This document shows positions 39,372 to 48,575 of a DNA stretch of 64,000 nucleotides, one piece after another. The notes under the pieces are model-generated. The model made no database searches and was not told the DNA's origin. It saw only the letters and a program-made list of their open reading frames with translations. Position 1 is the first letter of the stretch. Every line of letters starts with the position of its first letter. This DNA is from Actinomycetota bacterium (lineage in GTDB: Bacteria; Actinomycetota; Rubrobacteria; Rubrobacterales; Rubrobacteraceae), in assembly GCA_902810695.1 (NCBI GenBank), contig CADDYV010000015.1:1-64000 (forward strand). Reading direction: 5' to 3'. Made by a program: the position numbers and the translations under genes.

Positions 39372-40520
39372 TTACTTGGTGCAGGGACCGGTGTTGGCCG
39401 GAGATATGCGATTTGCGGCGATGTCGAGATACCTCTGCACCACCTGCGAGGGTATGCCGTAACCGGAGTGATTCGAGTCCGCGCGGCTGGCGAAGATGGT
39501 GGAGACGACCCTTCCCGCGTCATCCACCGCCGGACCGCCGGAGTTTCCGGGCCGGACGTAGACCCGGAAGCTCGTTACCGCGCGCTCCACGGGCCCCCGG
39601 TTGTAGGCGTCGGTGGAGATCACACGCTGCGTCGCCCCGGTGCGGCCGGGCTGGATGTCGAGCGGGCCGTCGCCGGGAAAGCCGATCACGGCCACCGGAC
39701 CGCCGGATACAGGCTCTGTCATCGGCAGAGGACGCAGGCCGAGGTGGTGCACCCGCAAAATAGCTACGTCGTTTCTCGGGTTGAAGAAGACCACCCTGGC
39801 GCTCTTGGTAGGCCCTACGCCGCCCGCCTGCACCCTCGTGAAAGTCTCTCCGGCCACCACGTGGGCGTTGGTTACGACGAGGTTGGGAGCGGCGACCCAC
39901 CCGGAGCCTTCCACTCCGTAGCCGCAGGCAACGCCGGTGATGCGGACCACGCTCGACCGCGCTGAGAGCACCTGCGGGTCCCTGGTAATATCCCTGTTCG
40001 GACCGGCCACGTCGGCGCTCGGTCCCTGTATCTGAGGCAGGGGATCTAGCCGGGCGACGGCCTGGGTAATGAGCCCGGAGGGCATCCGCTGGTCGAGGAC
40101 CTGCACTATCCGGGAGCCCTTGACGGCTGTCCCGAGGCCCATAAAAGACGGCGCCTTGGCCGCGAACGCGCCAACCACCCACACCAGCGTCAGAGAGAGC
40201 GCAAGCCCCAGAGCCGCCCCGCCCATCCAGTCTAGCGCGCCGGGAACACTTCCCCGCAGTCGCGAGCGCAGCGATCCCCCGATGGCGCGGGCGATCACAT
40301 CCCCCAGAACCGCAAACGCCACGATGCTGGCGAGCGTGATCACCGCTCCGAAGACCGGGTTTCCCTTATCCGGGAGCAGAAACGGAGCCAGCCTCGAACC
40401 CAGGGACGCTCCCACGACCATCCCGACGAGCGAAAAAATCCCCGCGAGGAATCCCGTGCGCGCTCCGCGGAGAGCGGTCAGGACTATAAAAATCACGATA
40501 AGTACGTCGAGCGCGTTCAT
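39372..40520 (-). CDS. MarP-like membrane serine protease (CvpA plus trypsin-like)
   Basis: Four N-terminal helices (about 5-120) form a CvpA/colicin-V-production-like membrane domain. A chymotrypsin-fold periplasmic protease follows, with the triad His220 (TNAHVV), Asp251 (NDVAIL) and Ser327 (PGNSGGP). Cys199 and Cys380 are placed like the redox-sensitive disulfide of M. tuberculosis MarP (Rv3671c). MarP acts in acid and oxidative stress on cell-wall hydrolases. Length 382 matches. It is divergent from rlmN. Confidence 0.9.
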   Translation of the reverse strand: MNALDVLIVIFIVLTALRGARTGFLAGIFSLVGMVVGASLGSRLAPFLLPDKGNPVFGAVITLASIVAFAVLGDVIARAIGGSLRSRLRGSVPGALDWMGGAALGLALSLTLVWVVGAFAAKAPSFMGLGTAVKGSRIVQVLDQRMPSGLITQAVARLDPLPQIQGPSADVAGPNRDITRDPQVLSARSSVVRITGVACGYGVEGSGWVAAPNLVVTNAHVVAGETFTRVQAGGVGPTKSARVVFFNPRNDVAILRVHHLGLRPLPMTEPVSGGPVAVIGFPGDGPLDIQPGRTGATQRVISTDAYNRGPVERAVTSFRVYVRPGNSGGPAVDDAGRVVSTIFASRADSNHSGYGIPSQVVQRYLDIAANRISPANTGPCTK

Positions 40521-40591
40521 CTGGTCGGCTAATTCTACAGCCGCAGCCTCATTTTTACCTCTCTTAATTCGCCGGTATAATCCGAAAAGCC

Positions 40592-41635
40592 ATGAGGATC
40601 GAGGAATTTCTGCCGGATGTACAAAAGGTTCTGGCCGAAGAAGGAGAACCAGCCTACCGGCTAAAGCAGGCCTACAAGGCCCTCTCGGTCTCCCTGATCC
40701 GGGACTGGGAGGAGAGCACGGCCCTGCCCAAGCGCCTGCGAACCGCGCTCTCCCGCGAAGCTCCCGCCGCGACGCTGGAGCTTCTGCGTGTCTCCCAGGC
40801 GACCGACGGCACGCGCAAGTACCTCTTCGAAACCCGCGATGGGCACCGCATAGAGACGGTCATGATCCCGGAGAAAGAACGCCGCACGGTCTGCATCTCC
40901 ACCCAGGTCGGCTGCCCGATGGCCTGCAAGTTCTGCGCGACCGGTCTCCTGGGCATCAAGCGCAACCTCAAGGCACGCGAGATCGCCGAGCAGGTCTTCG
41001 TCGTGGCCCGCGATATCTTCCCCGATCGCGTCTCGAACGTCGTGGTCATGGGCATGGGCGAACCCTTCCTGAACTACCGCGAGACGCTTCTCGCTCTCAA
41101 AACGCTGAACGACCCGCAGGGATTTAACCTCGCCGCACGGCACATTGCGGCCTCGACCAGCGGGTTGGTGGACAGGATACGCCGCTTCGCCGACGAACCG
41201 GAGCAGTTCCACCTGGCGATATCGCTGCACAACCCCTTCGAGGACGAGCGCCGGAAGCTGATGCCCGTAGCATCGCGGCACTCGATCCCGGAGCTCATGT
41301 CAGCCGCCCGCTACTACGTCGAGACAACCCGCCGCAAGCTCTTCTTCGAGTACACCCTGCTCGCCGGCGTAAACGACCAGCCCCGCCACGCCGAAGCCCT
41401 CGCAGAGCTTTTGGATCACCCCCTTTATTTTCTCAATCTTCTTCGCTTCAACTGGACCGACACAGGATTCGAAGCCACCAGCAAGCGCGATGCGAAGGAA
41501 TTCCTCCACCACGCCCGGAAGCTCGGCCTCTCGGCGACCCTCCGGCCCAGCCGCGGCGAGGACATAGACGCCGCCTGCGGCCAGCTCGCCGCCAAAGACC
41601 TGCGGGGCCGCCCCACCATCCCGGCAAGCCGGTAA
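40592..41635 (+). CDS. rlmN: 23S rRNA (adenine(2503)-C(2))-methyltransferase RlmN
   Basis: A radical-SAM enzyme that methylates A2503 of 23S rRNA and A37 of some tRNAs. The [4Fe-4S] motif is CPMACKFC (Cys108, 112, 115). The methyl-carrying resolving cysteine is Cys329 in the terminal IDAACGQL box. Length 347 is normal. TATAAT at 40576-40581 lies only ten bases before the ATG, so the leader is very short or absent. Confidence 0.95.
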   Translation: MRIEEFLPDVQKVLAEEGEPAYRLKQAYKALSVSLIRDWEESTALPKRLRTALSREAPAATLELLRVSQATDGTRKYLFETRDGHRIETVMIPEKERRTVCISTQVGCPMACKFCATGLLGIKRNLKAREIAEQVFVVARDIFPDRVSNVVVMGMGEPFLNYRETLLALKTLNDPQGFNLAARHIAASTSGLVDRIRRFADEPEQFHLAISLHNPFEDERRKLMPVASRHSIPELMSAARYYVETTRRKLFFEYTLLAGVNDQPRHAEALAELLDHPLYFLNLLRFNWTDTGFEATSKRDAKEFLHHARKLGLSATLRPSRGEDIDAACGQLAAKDLRGRPTIPASR

Positions 41636-41774
41636 AAACGAACACAAAATCCGCAGAGTTTTCCCTCAAACGGCTTTGACGCATCACAACTAGTATGTAA
41701 ACTGCATATAGAGTGGGTTTGCAGCTAGAGGAACTGTCCTCCCTGCTCCCTTGGACGAAGAAGGAGGTAGACGG

Positions 41775-41948
41775 GTGCCAAGGTTGGTGCGTTTTGCGAA
41801 CTGGGTATGGAGCCGGGTGGACACCGGTCCGAGTCTTACGATGAGCGAGCGGGAGTGGCTCAGGGTCCTCGGTCACGAGGATGTCGTGGAGCGGCTCGAC
41901 GCGCGGCGGCGCGAGAAGCTGGCGCTCCGCTCCCGACGCCAGACTTGA
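41775..41948 (+). CDS. Small hypothetical protein (57 aa)
   Basis: A GTG at 41775 is preceded by AAGGAGG at a good spacing. The product begins PRLVRFANWVWSRVDTG and continues with an Arg/Glu-rich helix (SEREWLRVLGHEDVVERLD). It is basic and probably helical, with one amphipathic N-terminal segment. It ends four bases before the convergent sbcC stop. The family is unknown; the ribosome site makes it credible. Confidence 0.55.
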   Translation: MPRLVRFANWVWSRVDTGPSLTMSEREWLRVLGHEDVVERLDARRREKLALRSRRQT

Positions 41949-41952
41949 CCGG

Positions 41953-44808
41953 TCAGACCCGGACTTCCACCGGTTCTATCAGGCTCCGTTCCGCCTTGCG
42001 GACGGAGCTTTTTCCTTCTTCGTCCTCTTCTATCATCCAGATCTCATCTATAAGAGCCGACTCCTGCACCTCTCCGACGTGGGAGATGATGAAGATCTGG
42101 CCGAAAGACCTCTTGAGGCGCTCCAGCGCCAGGAGCACGTTGGCGCGCCGCTCGGCGTCGAGGCTGCCGAAGACTTCGTCCAGGATGAGAAAGCCCAGGG
42201 TCTCGTTGCCCCTGGCGGCGATGATCTTGGAGAGGGCGACGCGGGCGCAGAGGCTCGCCACGTCGGCTTCACCGCCGGAAAATCTGTCTATCGCGTAGGA
42301 GTCGTCGAAGCGGTCCACGAGCTTCACCCGGTAGTTCTCGTCGAACTCCATCCGCTCGTAGCGTCCGTCGGTGAGGGTTCGCACCAGATCCGAGGCTTCC
42401 GCTTCGAGCATCGGCCTCACCCTCGACGTCAGGCTCCGGAAGAACTCGGTAAACAGGCTGTCCATCTCGTCCATCCGGGATGCGCCGGTGGCCTTCTCGT
42501 TGGCGAGCTTTCTGTCAGCGTCCAGGCGCTTCAGTTCGCTCGCCGCCCGTTCGATGCGGTGGTCGGCGTCCTTCCACTCCCCTCCGAGATGCTCCCGGAT
42601 GTCCCGCAGTCTCTCTAAGTTTTCCCTGGCGGTTGCCTCCCGTTCTCCTGCGGCTTCGTACTCCGCCTCGTCGAAGCCGAGAGCAGTTATCTCCTGCCGG
42701 ATCTCCTTCGCAGCCCTCGCCACTTCTCGCTCCCTGCGGCGGGCTCTCTCAAGGTTTTTCTCGATCTCGGAGCGGGTCTCAAGCCGCTTTTCCAGTTCCC
42801 CGATCCTGCCCAGCATCTGATCCAGTCGGGCCTTCTCCTTGCCCTTCTCGCGGTGGGTCTGCGCGTCGTAGGAGACGCTGGCGAGCGCATCCAGGGTTTT
42901 CGCAAGCTCTTTGAGACGCTCGCAAAGATCCGAGTGCTCGCGGGCAAGACCTTTCACCACCGGGTAGGTGTCCCTCAAGCTCCGCAGGACATCGCACTGG
43001 GCGCGCGCTTCTTCCAGGACGCCCTCACTCGGGCGCTCCACGCCATCTAGCTTCGCACCCAGTTCCCGGCAGCGTTCATCGAGACGTTTCAGCCTCTCCA
43101 GACGTTCGTGAGCCCGGTCTTCAGTCCGGGCAAGTTCCTCTTTCAACCGCCGCCACTGCTGCAGCCGTTCCAGGACTTCCTGTAACTTCTCTGCAGAAGC
43201 GCGTGCCGAGTCGTTGAACTCCTCGGCCTCGGCCTCCTCTTGCGCGGCCCGGCAGCGGATAGAGGCAGCCTGGCGCTCCAGGGTATCCGATATCTCGTAC
43301 TGCTCCTCCTCGTCGAAAGTGCGGTGGCATGTTGGGCAGCGGTCCTCGTCCCCGCTCTCGATGGCCTCGCGAGCCTTGTCCAGATTCTTGGCCTCGCGGG
43401 TTATGGTCTGCGCCGAACTGCGCCGGGCTGCGGCAAGCTCCTTGAACCTGTTTACCTCCTCCCGAAGCTCGCGCTCCCTGGCCTCCAGATCCTCGCCACC
43501 GGAGATTTCTTGCAGTTCCTCGCCGAGCCTTTCGGATTCCTCGCGCGCCTCTTCGTACCGCTCGCGGGCGTCCTCTGCCTCCTTTGCGGCCTGCTGGTAC
43601 GCTTCGTGCGCATCCTGCAGTTCTCCAAGTTCTTGCAGGCGGCGCTCGGCCAGCTTCAGCGCGCCGTCTGCGCTTTCCAGCACCGCCGCCGACTGCTCCA
43701 GAAGCTCCTGTCCCTCCAGCTCGAAGAGTTCATCCCATCCCGGAAGCGGCTCGCCGTCGCCGCGCCCATCCAGTTCCTCCAGGGTTTCCGCAAGCTCGGA
43801 CTCGATGGTGGCGAGGCGGGTCTGCGTCCGGAGCCGCTCCTGGCGGGCTCTCTCGCGCTCCTCGGAGCGACTCCGGCCTTCTTCCAGGCTCTCCAGCTCC
43901 GCTTCGAGTTGCGGCAGCCGGGATGTCTGGGGCCTGAGACGCTTTAGTTCCTCTTCCGCCGCGCCGATATCGGCCAGGTCTTTCTCGGCTTCCTCTGCCC
44001 GATCTGCGGCGCGGCTCTTCTCGCTCTCGGCCTCCTGGAGCCCGCTGAGGAGCCCCGTATGCTTGCGGTACGCGGCGTCCAGAGCAGCGCGGGCCTGCCG
44101 GGCGTTCGCCAGCTCCGTCTCGACTGTCTCATAGTCCGAAGAGACCTTCTGTAGCTCGTCCTCGATGCGTCGGCACTCGGCGCGTGCTCCTTCGAGTTCG
44201 TTTTGCAGAGATTCGAGGTCGGCTTCGGCGAGCCGGGATTCGAGCATCCGGGCCTCGGAGCGAAGCTCGTTGCGGTCGGAGCGCAGTAGCTTCTGTGCGT
44301 CTTCGATCACATCTATGCCGAGCATCCGGGAAACTTTGCGCACCCGGCTTATGCCGTCATCGTGGGCAAAGAACCGCAGCTCGTTCTGCTTGGCGTAGAA
44401 GGTTGCCTCGAACGCGGTGCGGTCCATGCCGAGCAGGTTTTCCTCGGCCCACCGGCTCACGTCGCCCGCTCCCGTAACGATCACACCGCCATCCGGCCCG
44501 CGGGCCTCGGCGATTGTGGAGCCGCTCTTGAGCTGGCGCCGGACGGTGTAGGGACTGCCCCCGATCGCCAGGGTTACCTCCACCACGGTTGGGTCCTTGG
44601 TAGAGCCGCCGCTCCAGGGGATCAGGTCGTTCGAGAAGCGCATGCCGCCGCCCCTGGACCCGAAGAAAGCCCACAGGATGCTCTCGAAGAGAGTAGACTT
44701 TCCCGCCCCGTTGCGCCCGACGACCCCGATGGCCCCTTCGGGCGGCAAAAGCTCGACCGGCTCGCGGAGCTGCTTGTAGTTCTCTATGTAGAGCCGCTCC
44801 AGATTCAC
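41953..44808 (-). CDS. sbcC: SbcC/Rad50-type ATPase
   Basis: The structural ATPase of the SbcCD/Mre11-Rad50 nuclease, which processes DNA ends, hairpins and protein-blocked breaks. The N-terminal P-loop VGRNGAGKSTLF (Lys37) and C-terminal signature FSGGEADVASLCARVALSK with LDEVFGSLD flank two long coiled coils. The zinc hook between them is CPTC (Cys491, Cys494). Length 951 is typical. The GTG start overlaps the sbcD stop (GTGA), with GGAGG nine bases upstream; the longer open frame upstream is just overlap with sbcD. Confidence 0.95.
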   Translation of the reverse strand: MNLERLYIENYKQLREPVELLPPEGAIGVVGRNGAGKSTLFESILWAFFGSRGGGMRFSNDLIPWSGGSTKDPTVVEVTLAIGGSPYTVRRQLKSGSTIAEARGPDGGVIVTGAGDVSRWAEENLLGMDRTAFEATFYAKQNELRFFAHDDGISRVRKVSRMLGIDVIEDAQKLLRSDRNELRSEARMLESRLAEADLESLQNELEGARAECRRIEDELQKVSSDYETVETELANARQARAALDAAYRKHTGLLSGLQEAESEKSRAADRAEEAEKDLADIGAAEEELKRLRPQTSRLPQLEAELESLEEGRSRSEERERARQERLRTQTRLATIESELAETLEELDGRGDGEPLPGWDELFELEGQELLEQSAAVLESADGALKLAERRLQELGELQDAHEAYQQAAKEAEDARERYEEAREESERLGEELQEISGGEDLEARERELREEVNRFKELAAARRSSAQTITREAKNLDKAREAIESGDEDRCPTCHRTFDEEEQYEISDTLERQAASIRCRAAQEEAEAEEFNDSARASAEKLQEVLERLQQWRRLKEELARTEDRAHERLERLKRLDERCRELGAKLDGVERPSEGVLEEARAQCDVLRSLRDTYPVVKGLAREHSDLCERLKELAKTLDALASVSYDAQTHREKGKEKARLDQMLGRIGELEKRLETRSEIEKNLERARRREREVARAAKEIRQEITALGFDEAEYEAAGEREATARENLERLRDIREHLGGEWKDADHRIERAASELKRLDADRKLANEKATGASRMDEMDSLFTEFFRSLTSRVRPMLEAEASDLVRTLTDGRYERMEFDENYRVKLVDRFDDSYAIDRFSGGEADVASLCARVALSKIIAARGNETLGFLILDEVFGSLDAERRANVLLALERLKRSFGQIFIISHVGEVQESALIDEIWMIEEDEEGKSSVRKAERSLIEPVEVRV

Positions 44809-45959
44809 GAAGAGACCTCCTCGCTCGCGGCACGAGTCAGGTACGCTTTCCCCTTCTCCAGAAACTCTTCGGCAAACTTCTCTTCTATCTCGCCGTGCTC
44901 CCTCCTGGCCTTGACGAACGCCTCCAGCTCCTCCTCCAGCGAACCGAACACGGCGGTAACCGGTCCTTCGCGCTCCTCTGCGGCGCTTTCCTCCTCGGCA
45001 TGGACCTCCAGACTGAAGTGGAGACACCTGCGCTGCAGGTCCCTCAGAAGCTCCCGGTCAACGCCGCTCGTCACTCCGCGCCGCGCATCGTAGACCCGCA
45101 GGCGGACAATAGCGCCGTCGAGGTCAGCATCAGAAACCCGCTCCCGCACCGCCTCCGCAAGCTCCGAAGCGTCCATCTCGCGGGCGCTTATCTTGGGCAG
45201 GTCTATCATCGGCCTGGTCTCTATGGGTACGTGCTCGACCTCCGGCTCTCCGTCGCTTAGCTCGACGATGGCGAACCCCGGCTCGAACCCAACTTCTCCG
45301 AAACCGAAGCGTTCGGTAGCCCCGGCGTAGTAGGCGTTCTGACGGTGCCGGTGGAATTCGTGGTAGTGGCCCAGGGCCACGTAGTCGAAGCCGCCCTCGA
45401 TCAGACCGGACTTCAGGTTCGCCTCGCCCATCTCGTACGAACGCGCCTCCAGCCCCGGCACCATCCCGTGCGTCACCAGGATGTTGATGTCGGCGTCTTT
45501 ATCGGGGGTGGCAGCCCCGGTCCCCAGAACCGCCCCGTGCGGCGCGAGCGTAACCCCGACCCCGACTCCTCCGATCTCCACCAGCTCGTAGTCCAGCTCG
45601 TATCCGTGCGCGGAGACGACGTTTACGAGGTTGGCGTACTCCAGCGCCGCGGTCGTGGTTCTGAGGCGCGGCGTCTCGTGGTTTCCGGCTGCGACCAGGT
45701 ACGGGATGCCCGAGAGGGCCGTGATCCGGGCCGTCTGCTTCAGAAACCCGATGATGACGTGCGTCGCCGGGCGCACCGAGTCGAAGACATCGCCGGAGTG
45801 AATCACCAGATCCACATCCCGCTCCAGGATGGCGTCAACAGCCCTCCCGTACGCCTCCTGAACGTCAACCTCCCGCTGGTTGCGGCTGGTCCTGGGACAC
45901 AGCTTGTTGTAGCGGCTGTATCCCAGATGCGTGTCCGATATGTGGGCTATGCGAACGAT
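44805..45959 (-). CDS. sbcD: SbcD/Mre11-type nuclease, apparent non-standard start codon
   Basis: A calcineurin-like metallophosphoesterase: motif I (HISDTHLG) lies in the first 15 codons, then HSGDVFD, AAGNHE, THG and GHYHEFHR follow. The conserved N-terminus is encoded from about 45959, yet no ATG, GTG or TTG occurs between the in-frame TAA at 45963-45965 and a GTG at 45815, which lies beyond motif I. ATC at 45957-45959, with GAGG eight to nine bases upstream, is the best start. Starting at 45815 would remove the metal-binding Asp and His. Pairs with sbcC through a GTGA overlap. Confidence 0.9.
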   Translation of the reverse strand: MVRIAHISDTHLGYSRYNKLCPRTSRNQREVDVQEAYGRAVDAILERDVDLVIHSGDVFDSVRPATHVIIGFLKQTARITALSGIPYLVAAGNHETPRLRTTTAALEYANLVNVVSAHGYELDYELVEIGGVGVGVTLAPHGAVLGTGAATPDKDADINILVTHGMVPGLEARSYEMGEANLKSGLIEGGFDYVALGHYHEFHRHRQNAYYAGATERFGFGEVGFEPGFAIVELSDGEPEVEHVPIETRPMIDLPKISAREMDASELAEAVRERVSDADLDGAIVRLRVYDARRGVTSGVDRELLRDLQRRCLHFSLEVHAEEESAAEEREGPVTAVFGSLEEELEAFVKARREHGEIEEKFAEEFLEKGKAYLTRAASEEVSS

Positions 45960-46046
45960 TCTTTAATCCTCGTCTAGTCCAAAGTTACCCAACTAGAATA
46001 CCAGGCTTAAAGACAACCTCAGCGTTGTTTTCGCTATGTGCAAGGG

Positions 46047-46514
46047 TTATTTGTGGATCACCCGGAACCTTTCGCACACCAGCGGCATATCCGGCGCAGG
46101 CTCCCTGCCTATGTTCGGCAACGTGCGCGAGAAAAAGTTCCAGTGCGCCTCCCGCCAGTATTTCAGCGAGCGATCCCCTTCTCCTTCCTCATAAGCAAAT
46201 CTGTCGTCAACTTCATCGTATGGTCGTACTTCAACCTCAATGGTCTCGATGATGCAGAGCGGATTGTCGTCACCGTCCAGAACGATGAGTTTCTTGCCGA
46301 CTTTGGGTAGAGACGATCCCTCGGCTTCGTACTCCCACAGCGCGGAGCAGGTCGCCGTCTTGGTCTCGTTTGCAACCAAGGTCCCAAGTTCATTCGCGAG
46401 TTGGGTTGAGTCGCCAAATCTCTCCGCCTCGTACTTCTCTTCGTGTATCGGAGAATTAACCGGGAGCGTATTCAGATAACTTTGCCAGTAAGCCTCGATT
46501 CGGTCAACGCTCAC
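46047..46514 (-). CDS. ASCH domain protein
   Basis: A 155-residue PUA-like ASCH protein containing KTATCSALWEYEAEG, LIVLDGDDNPLCIIETIEVE and FAYEEGEGDRSLKYWREAHW, the family landmarks (Lys and Asp residues of the proposed active cleft included). ASCH proteins bind RNA or hydrolyse modified nucleosides such as N4-acetylcytidine. It lies between the HerA-like gene (16 bases upstream) and sbcD, so it is probably in the same operon, although its role in DNA repair is unclear. Confidence 0.85.
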   Translation of the reverse strand: MSVDRIEAYWQSYLNTLPVNSPIHEEKYEAERFGDSTQLANELGTLVANETKTATCSALWEYEAEGSSLPKVGKKLIVLDGDDNPLCIIETIEVEVRPYDEVDDRFAYEEGEGDRSLKYWREAHWNFFSRTLPNIGREPAPDMPLVCERFRVIHK

Positions 46515-46529
46515 GTCTAGTTTCCTGCG

Positions 46530-48575
46530 CTAATCCCTCATCCGGTCCAGCCCGGAGAGTATGCTAGACGTTTCGCGCCTGTCTCTCCTCTGAGCTCCTC
46601 GCTTGACGTTCCAGAGGAAGTTCTTGAATGGGTCGGCGGCGACGTTGCCGCTGCGGGCCATCGCCTGCACCGCGTCCAGTGCCTCGAAGACGCGCTCCTC
46701 GGGTACGCCGTCTATTTCCGACCGGATCCGGGCTGGAGTGGGCGGCTTGCTCATCAGGGTCCGCATCACGGAGAGGACGGAAGCGGCGGCGTCCACCTTC
46801 TCCTGGCGGAAGATGCGCTGGCCCACGGCTCCTGGCAGGACCGGCGGCAGCGGGAACGTCCCGAATATCGGGACCGCGTAGTGGGCGTGGCGGCAGAGCA
46901 GGCGCCCCTTCTCTAGCTGCAGAAGCTCCTCGCGGGTCGTCTGGGAGAACGAGCGGTAGCTCGAAGCGGTAAGCTCTTCGTCGCCGATGCGCCCGTAGAG
47001 GCTCGTGGCGGCGTTGCCGATCACCTCGTCGTCCACCTTGCTGCGGAACTGCTGGGCTCCGAAGAGGACCAGGTTGAGGTGCCTGCCGCGCGCGGAGATG
47101 TCCACCAGCGTGTCCTTCAGGCTGCTCGTCTTCGAGCCCGCCGGGGCGTACTTGTTCAACTCGTCCACGAAGATGATCAGGCGGTCCACCCCCAGGTCCC
47201 CGTTCTCCGCGAGGTCCCAGATGCGCTCGATGGCGCTGGTGACGATGAGGTCCTGCGGTATCCCCGTAAGCTGGGAGATGTCCACCACCCGGACTTCGCG
47301 GTCCTCGAACGGCCCGTCCACGCTCGGGAGATCCCCGTGCTCGACCCGTCCGTGCGCGAGAAGCCCCCCGCATTTGCTCGGCAGAATCTTGAAGCGGTTG
47401 CGGACCTTGGCGATAGTCGAGCGGTGGTGGCCGTTCCAGCTCTGCTTCTCGCTCTCCTCGAAGTACTCGTCTATCTCGTCCATGAGGTTCTGGAACTCGG
47501 ACTGGGTCCGTATCTCCTGCGCCCTCAACTCCTCGATAAACCCCCGGAACTTGTCGTCCATGTCCGAAGGGTCGAAGACCGAACCTGCGTAGGGCAAAAC
47601 GTCTCCCAACTCCCATACGATCGGGTAGACGCACCCGTCCTCGCCCCGCGCGTTCCGCAGCGTGTTCAGCTTTCTGGCCGGGATACCAGCGAGGTCCAAA
47701 ACTCTCTCTCCGGAGTCCATGCCGTATCGCAGCGGCGCGAAGATCCGCAGGTTCTCGAAAGGTTTCGTCTCCAGCCCCAGGGCCTCGTACATCATCCGGT
47801 GCTCTTCGGGAAGCCCGGTGTAGCCTTCTTTAGCGTATCGTTCGGCGAGGTCTGGGTCCTCGTCTTTGCTCACCTCTACCGGCTTGTCCAGAAACAGCAG
47901 GTCCGCACCCTTGACGTTGAACATCAGCGCGGCGACTTTTTTGTCTCTGGCGGTCTGGAAGATGCTGGAGATGGTGAACAGCGCGTGGCTGGTCTTGGTC
48001 GAGAGCCCGCTCATGCCGGTGATGTTCAGGTGCCCGGCCTCGGGACCCAGCAGGTAGTCGGCGTCCACGTAGAGCGGGGTACGCTGGGGAGCGCCGTCCT
48101 CTTCATTTCCGTTCTCGTGCAGGAGAAGCGGGATCGGGGTCCCCGAAAACTCTTCCGCTCCGAGGGCGAACTCTATCGCCTTGCGGGTGGCGAAGTAGAC
48201 GGGTCCGCTCTTGACCGGGCGGCGGCTCTTCTTGCGCTCCTCGCGGTGCCTGCTGTCCAGGACGCGGGCGCACCAGACCAGGATCTCGACCCTCTCGCTC
48301 AGGGCTTCGAGCGAGGGATCTCCGTCATAGGCGTAGAAGTCGTCCAGAAAGCTCTGCAGATCGGAGTAGCGTCTGGGATCGTCGAGGACGGCGACAACCG
48401 TGGCGTCCTCGCTCTCGGCGGCGACGATGTGGCCGATGTCGAGCCTCTGGGCGGCCTCGGACTCGGCGGTCCAGAAATAGAACTCGTGGGCCGTGGCCGG
48501 GTACTCCTCGCTGGTAACGACCCTGCCGACGGGTCCGGAGTCTGTATCGAGAAATTCCGGGTGCAGCAACTTCAT
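46530..48575 (-). CDS. HerA-like hexameric ATPase / DNA translocase
   Basis: The N-terminal beta-barrel-like region (HAS-barrel position, 1-110) precedes a P-loop ATPase domain with the variant Walker A GMSGLSTKTS (Lys194) and Walker B RLIIFVDELNKYAP near 468-480. ARGRHLNLVLFGAQQFRSKV follows, as in HerA/FtsK-type motors. Long inserted helices (about 200-420) and a C-terminal arm complete the 681 residues. HerA drives the NurA nuclease in 5' end resection. Its start overlaps the NurA-like gene's stop by four bases, supporting a two-component machine. Confidence 0.82.
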   Translation of the reverse strand: MKLLHPEFLDTDSGPVGRVVTSEEYPATAHEFYFWTAESEAAQRLDIGHIVAAESEDATVVAVLDDPRRYSDLQSFLDDFYAYDGDPSLEALSERVEILVWCARVLDSRHREERKKSRRPVKSGPVYFATRKAIEFALGAEEFSGTPIPLLLHENGNEEDGAPQRTPLYVDADYLLGPEAGHLNITGMSGLSTKTSHALFTISSIFQTARDKKVAALMFNVKGADLLFLDKPVEVSKDEDPDLAERYAKEGYTGLPEEHRMMYEALGLETKPFENLRIFAPLRYGMDSGERVLDLAGIPARKLNTLRNARGEDGCVYPIVWELGDVLPYAGSVFDPSDMDDKFRGFIEELRAQEIRTQSEFQNLMDEIDEYFEESEKQSWNGHHRSTIAKVRNRFKILPSKCGGLLAHGRVEHGDLPSVDGPFEDREVRVVDISQLTGIPQDLIVTSAIERIWDLAENGDLGVDRLIIFVDELNKYAPAGSKTSSLKDTLVDISARGRHLNLVLFGAQQFRSKVDDEVIGNAATSLYGRIGDEELTASSYRSFSQTTREELLQLEKGRLLCRHAHYAVPIFGTFPLPPVLPGAVGQRIFRQEKVDAAASVLSVMRTLMSKPPTPARIRSEIDGVPEERVFEALDAVQAMARSGNVAADPFKNFLWNVKRGAQRRDRRETSSILSGLDRMRD

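Noticed and set aside
43214-44134. Plus-strand frames in the coiled-coil region of sbcC with long Ser-rich runs
   Set aside because: They are the complement of Glu/Arg-rich coiled-coil codons, not a real Ser-rich protein.
44809-45027. N-terminal extension of sbcC upstream of 44808
   Set aside because: These codons overlap sbcD in another frame and precede the Rad50-type N-terminus; the GTGA overlap with a GGAGG site marks the true start.
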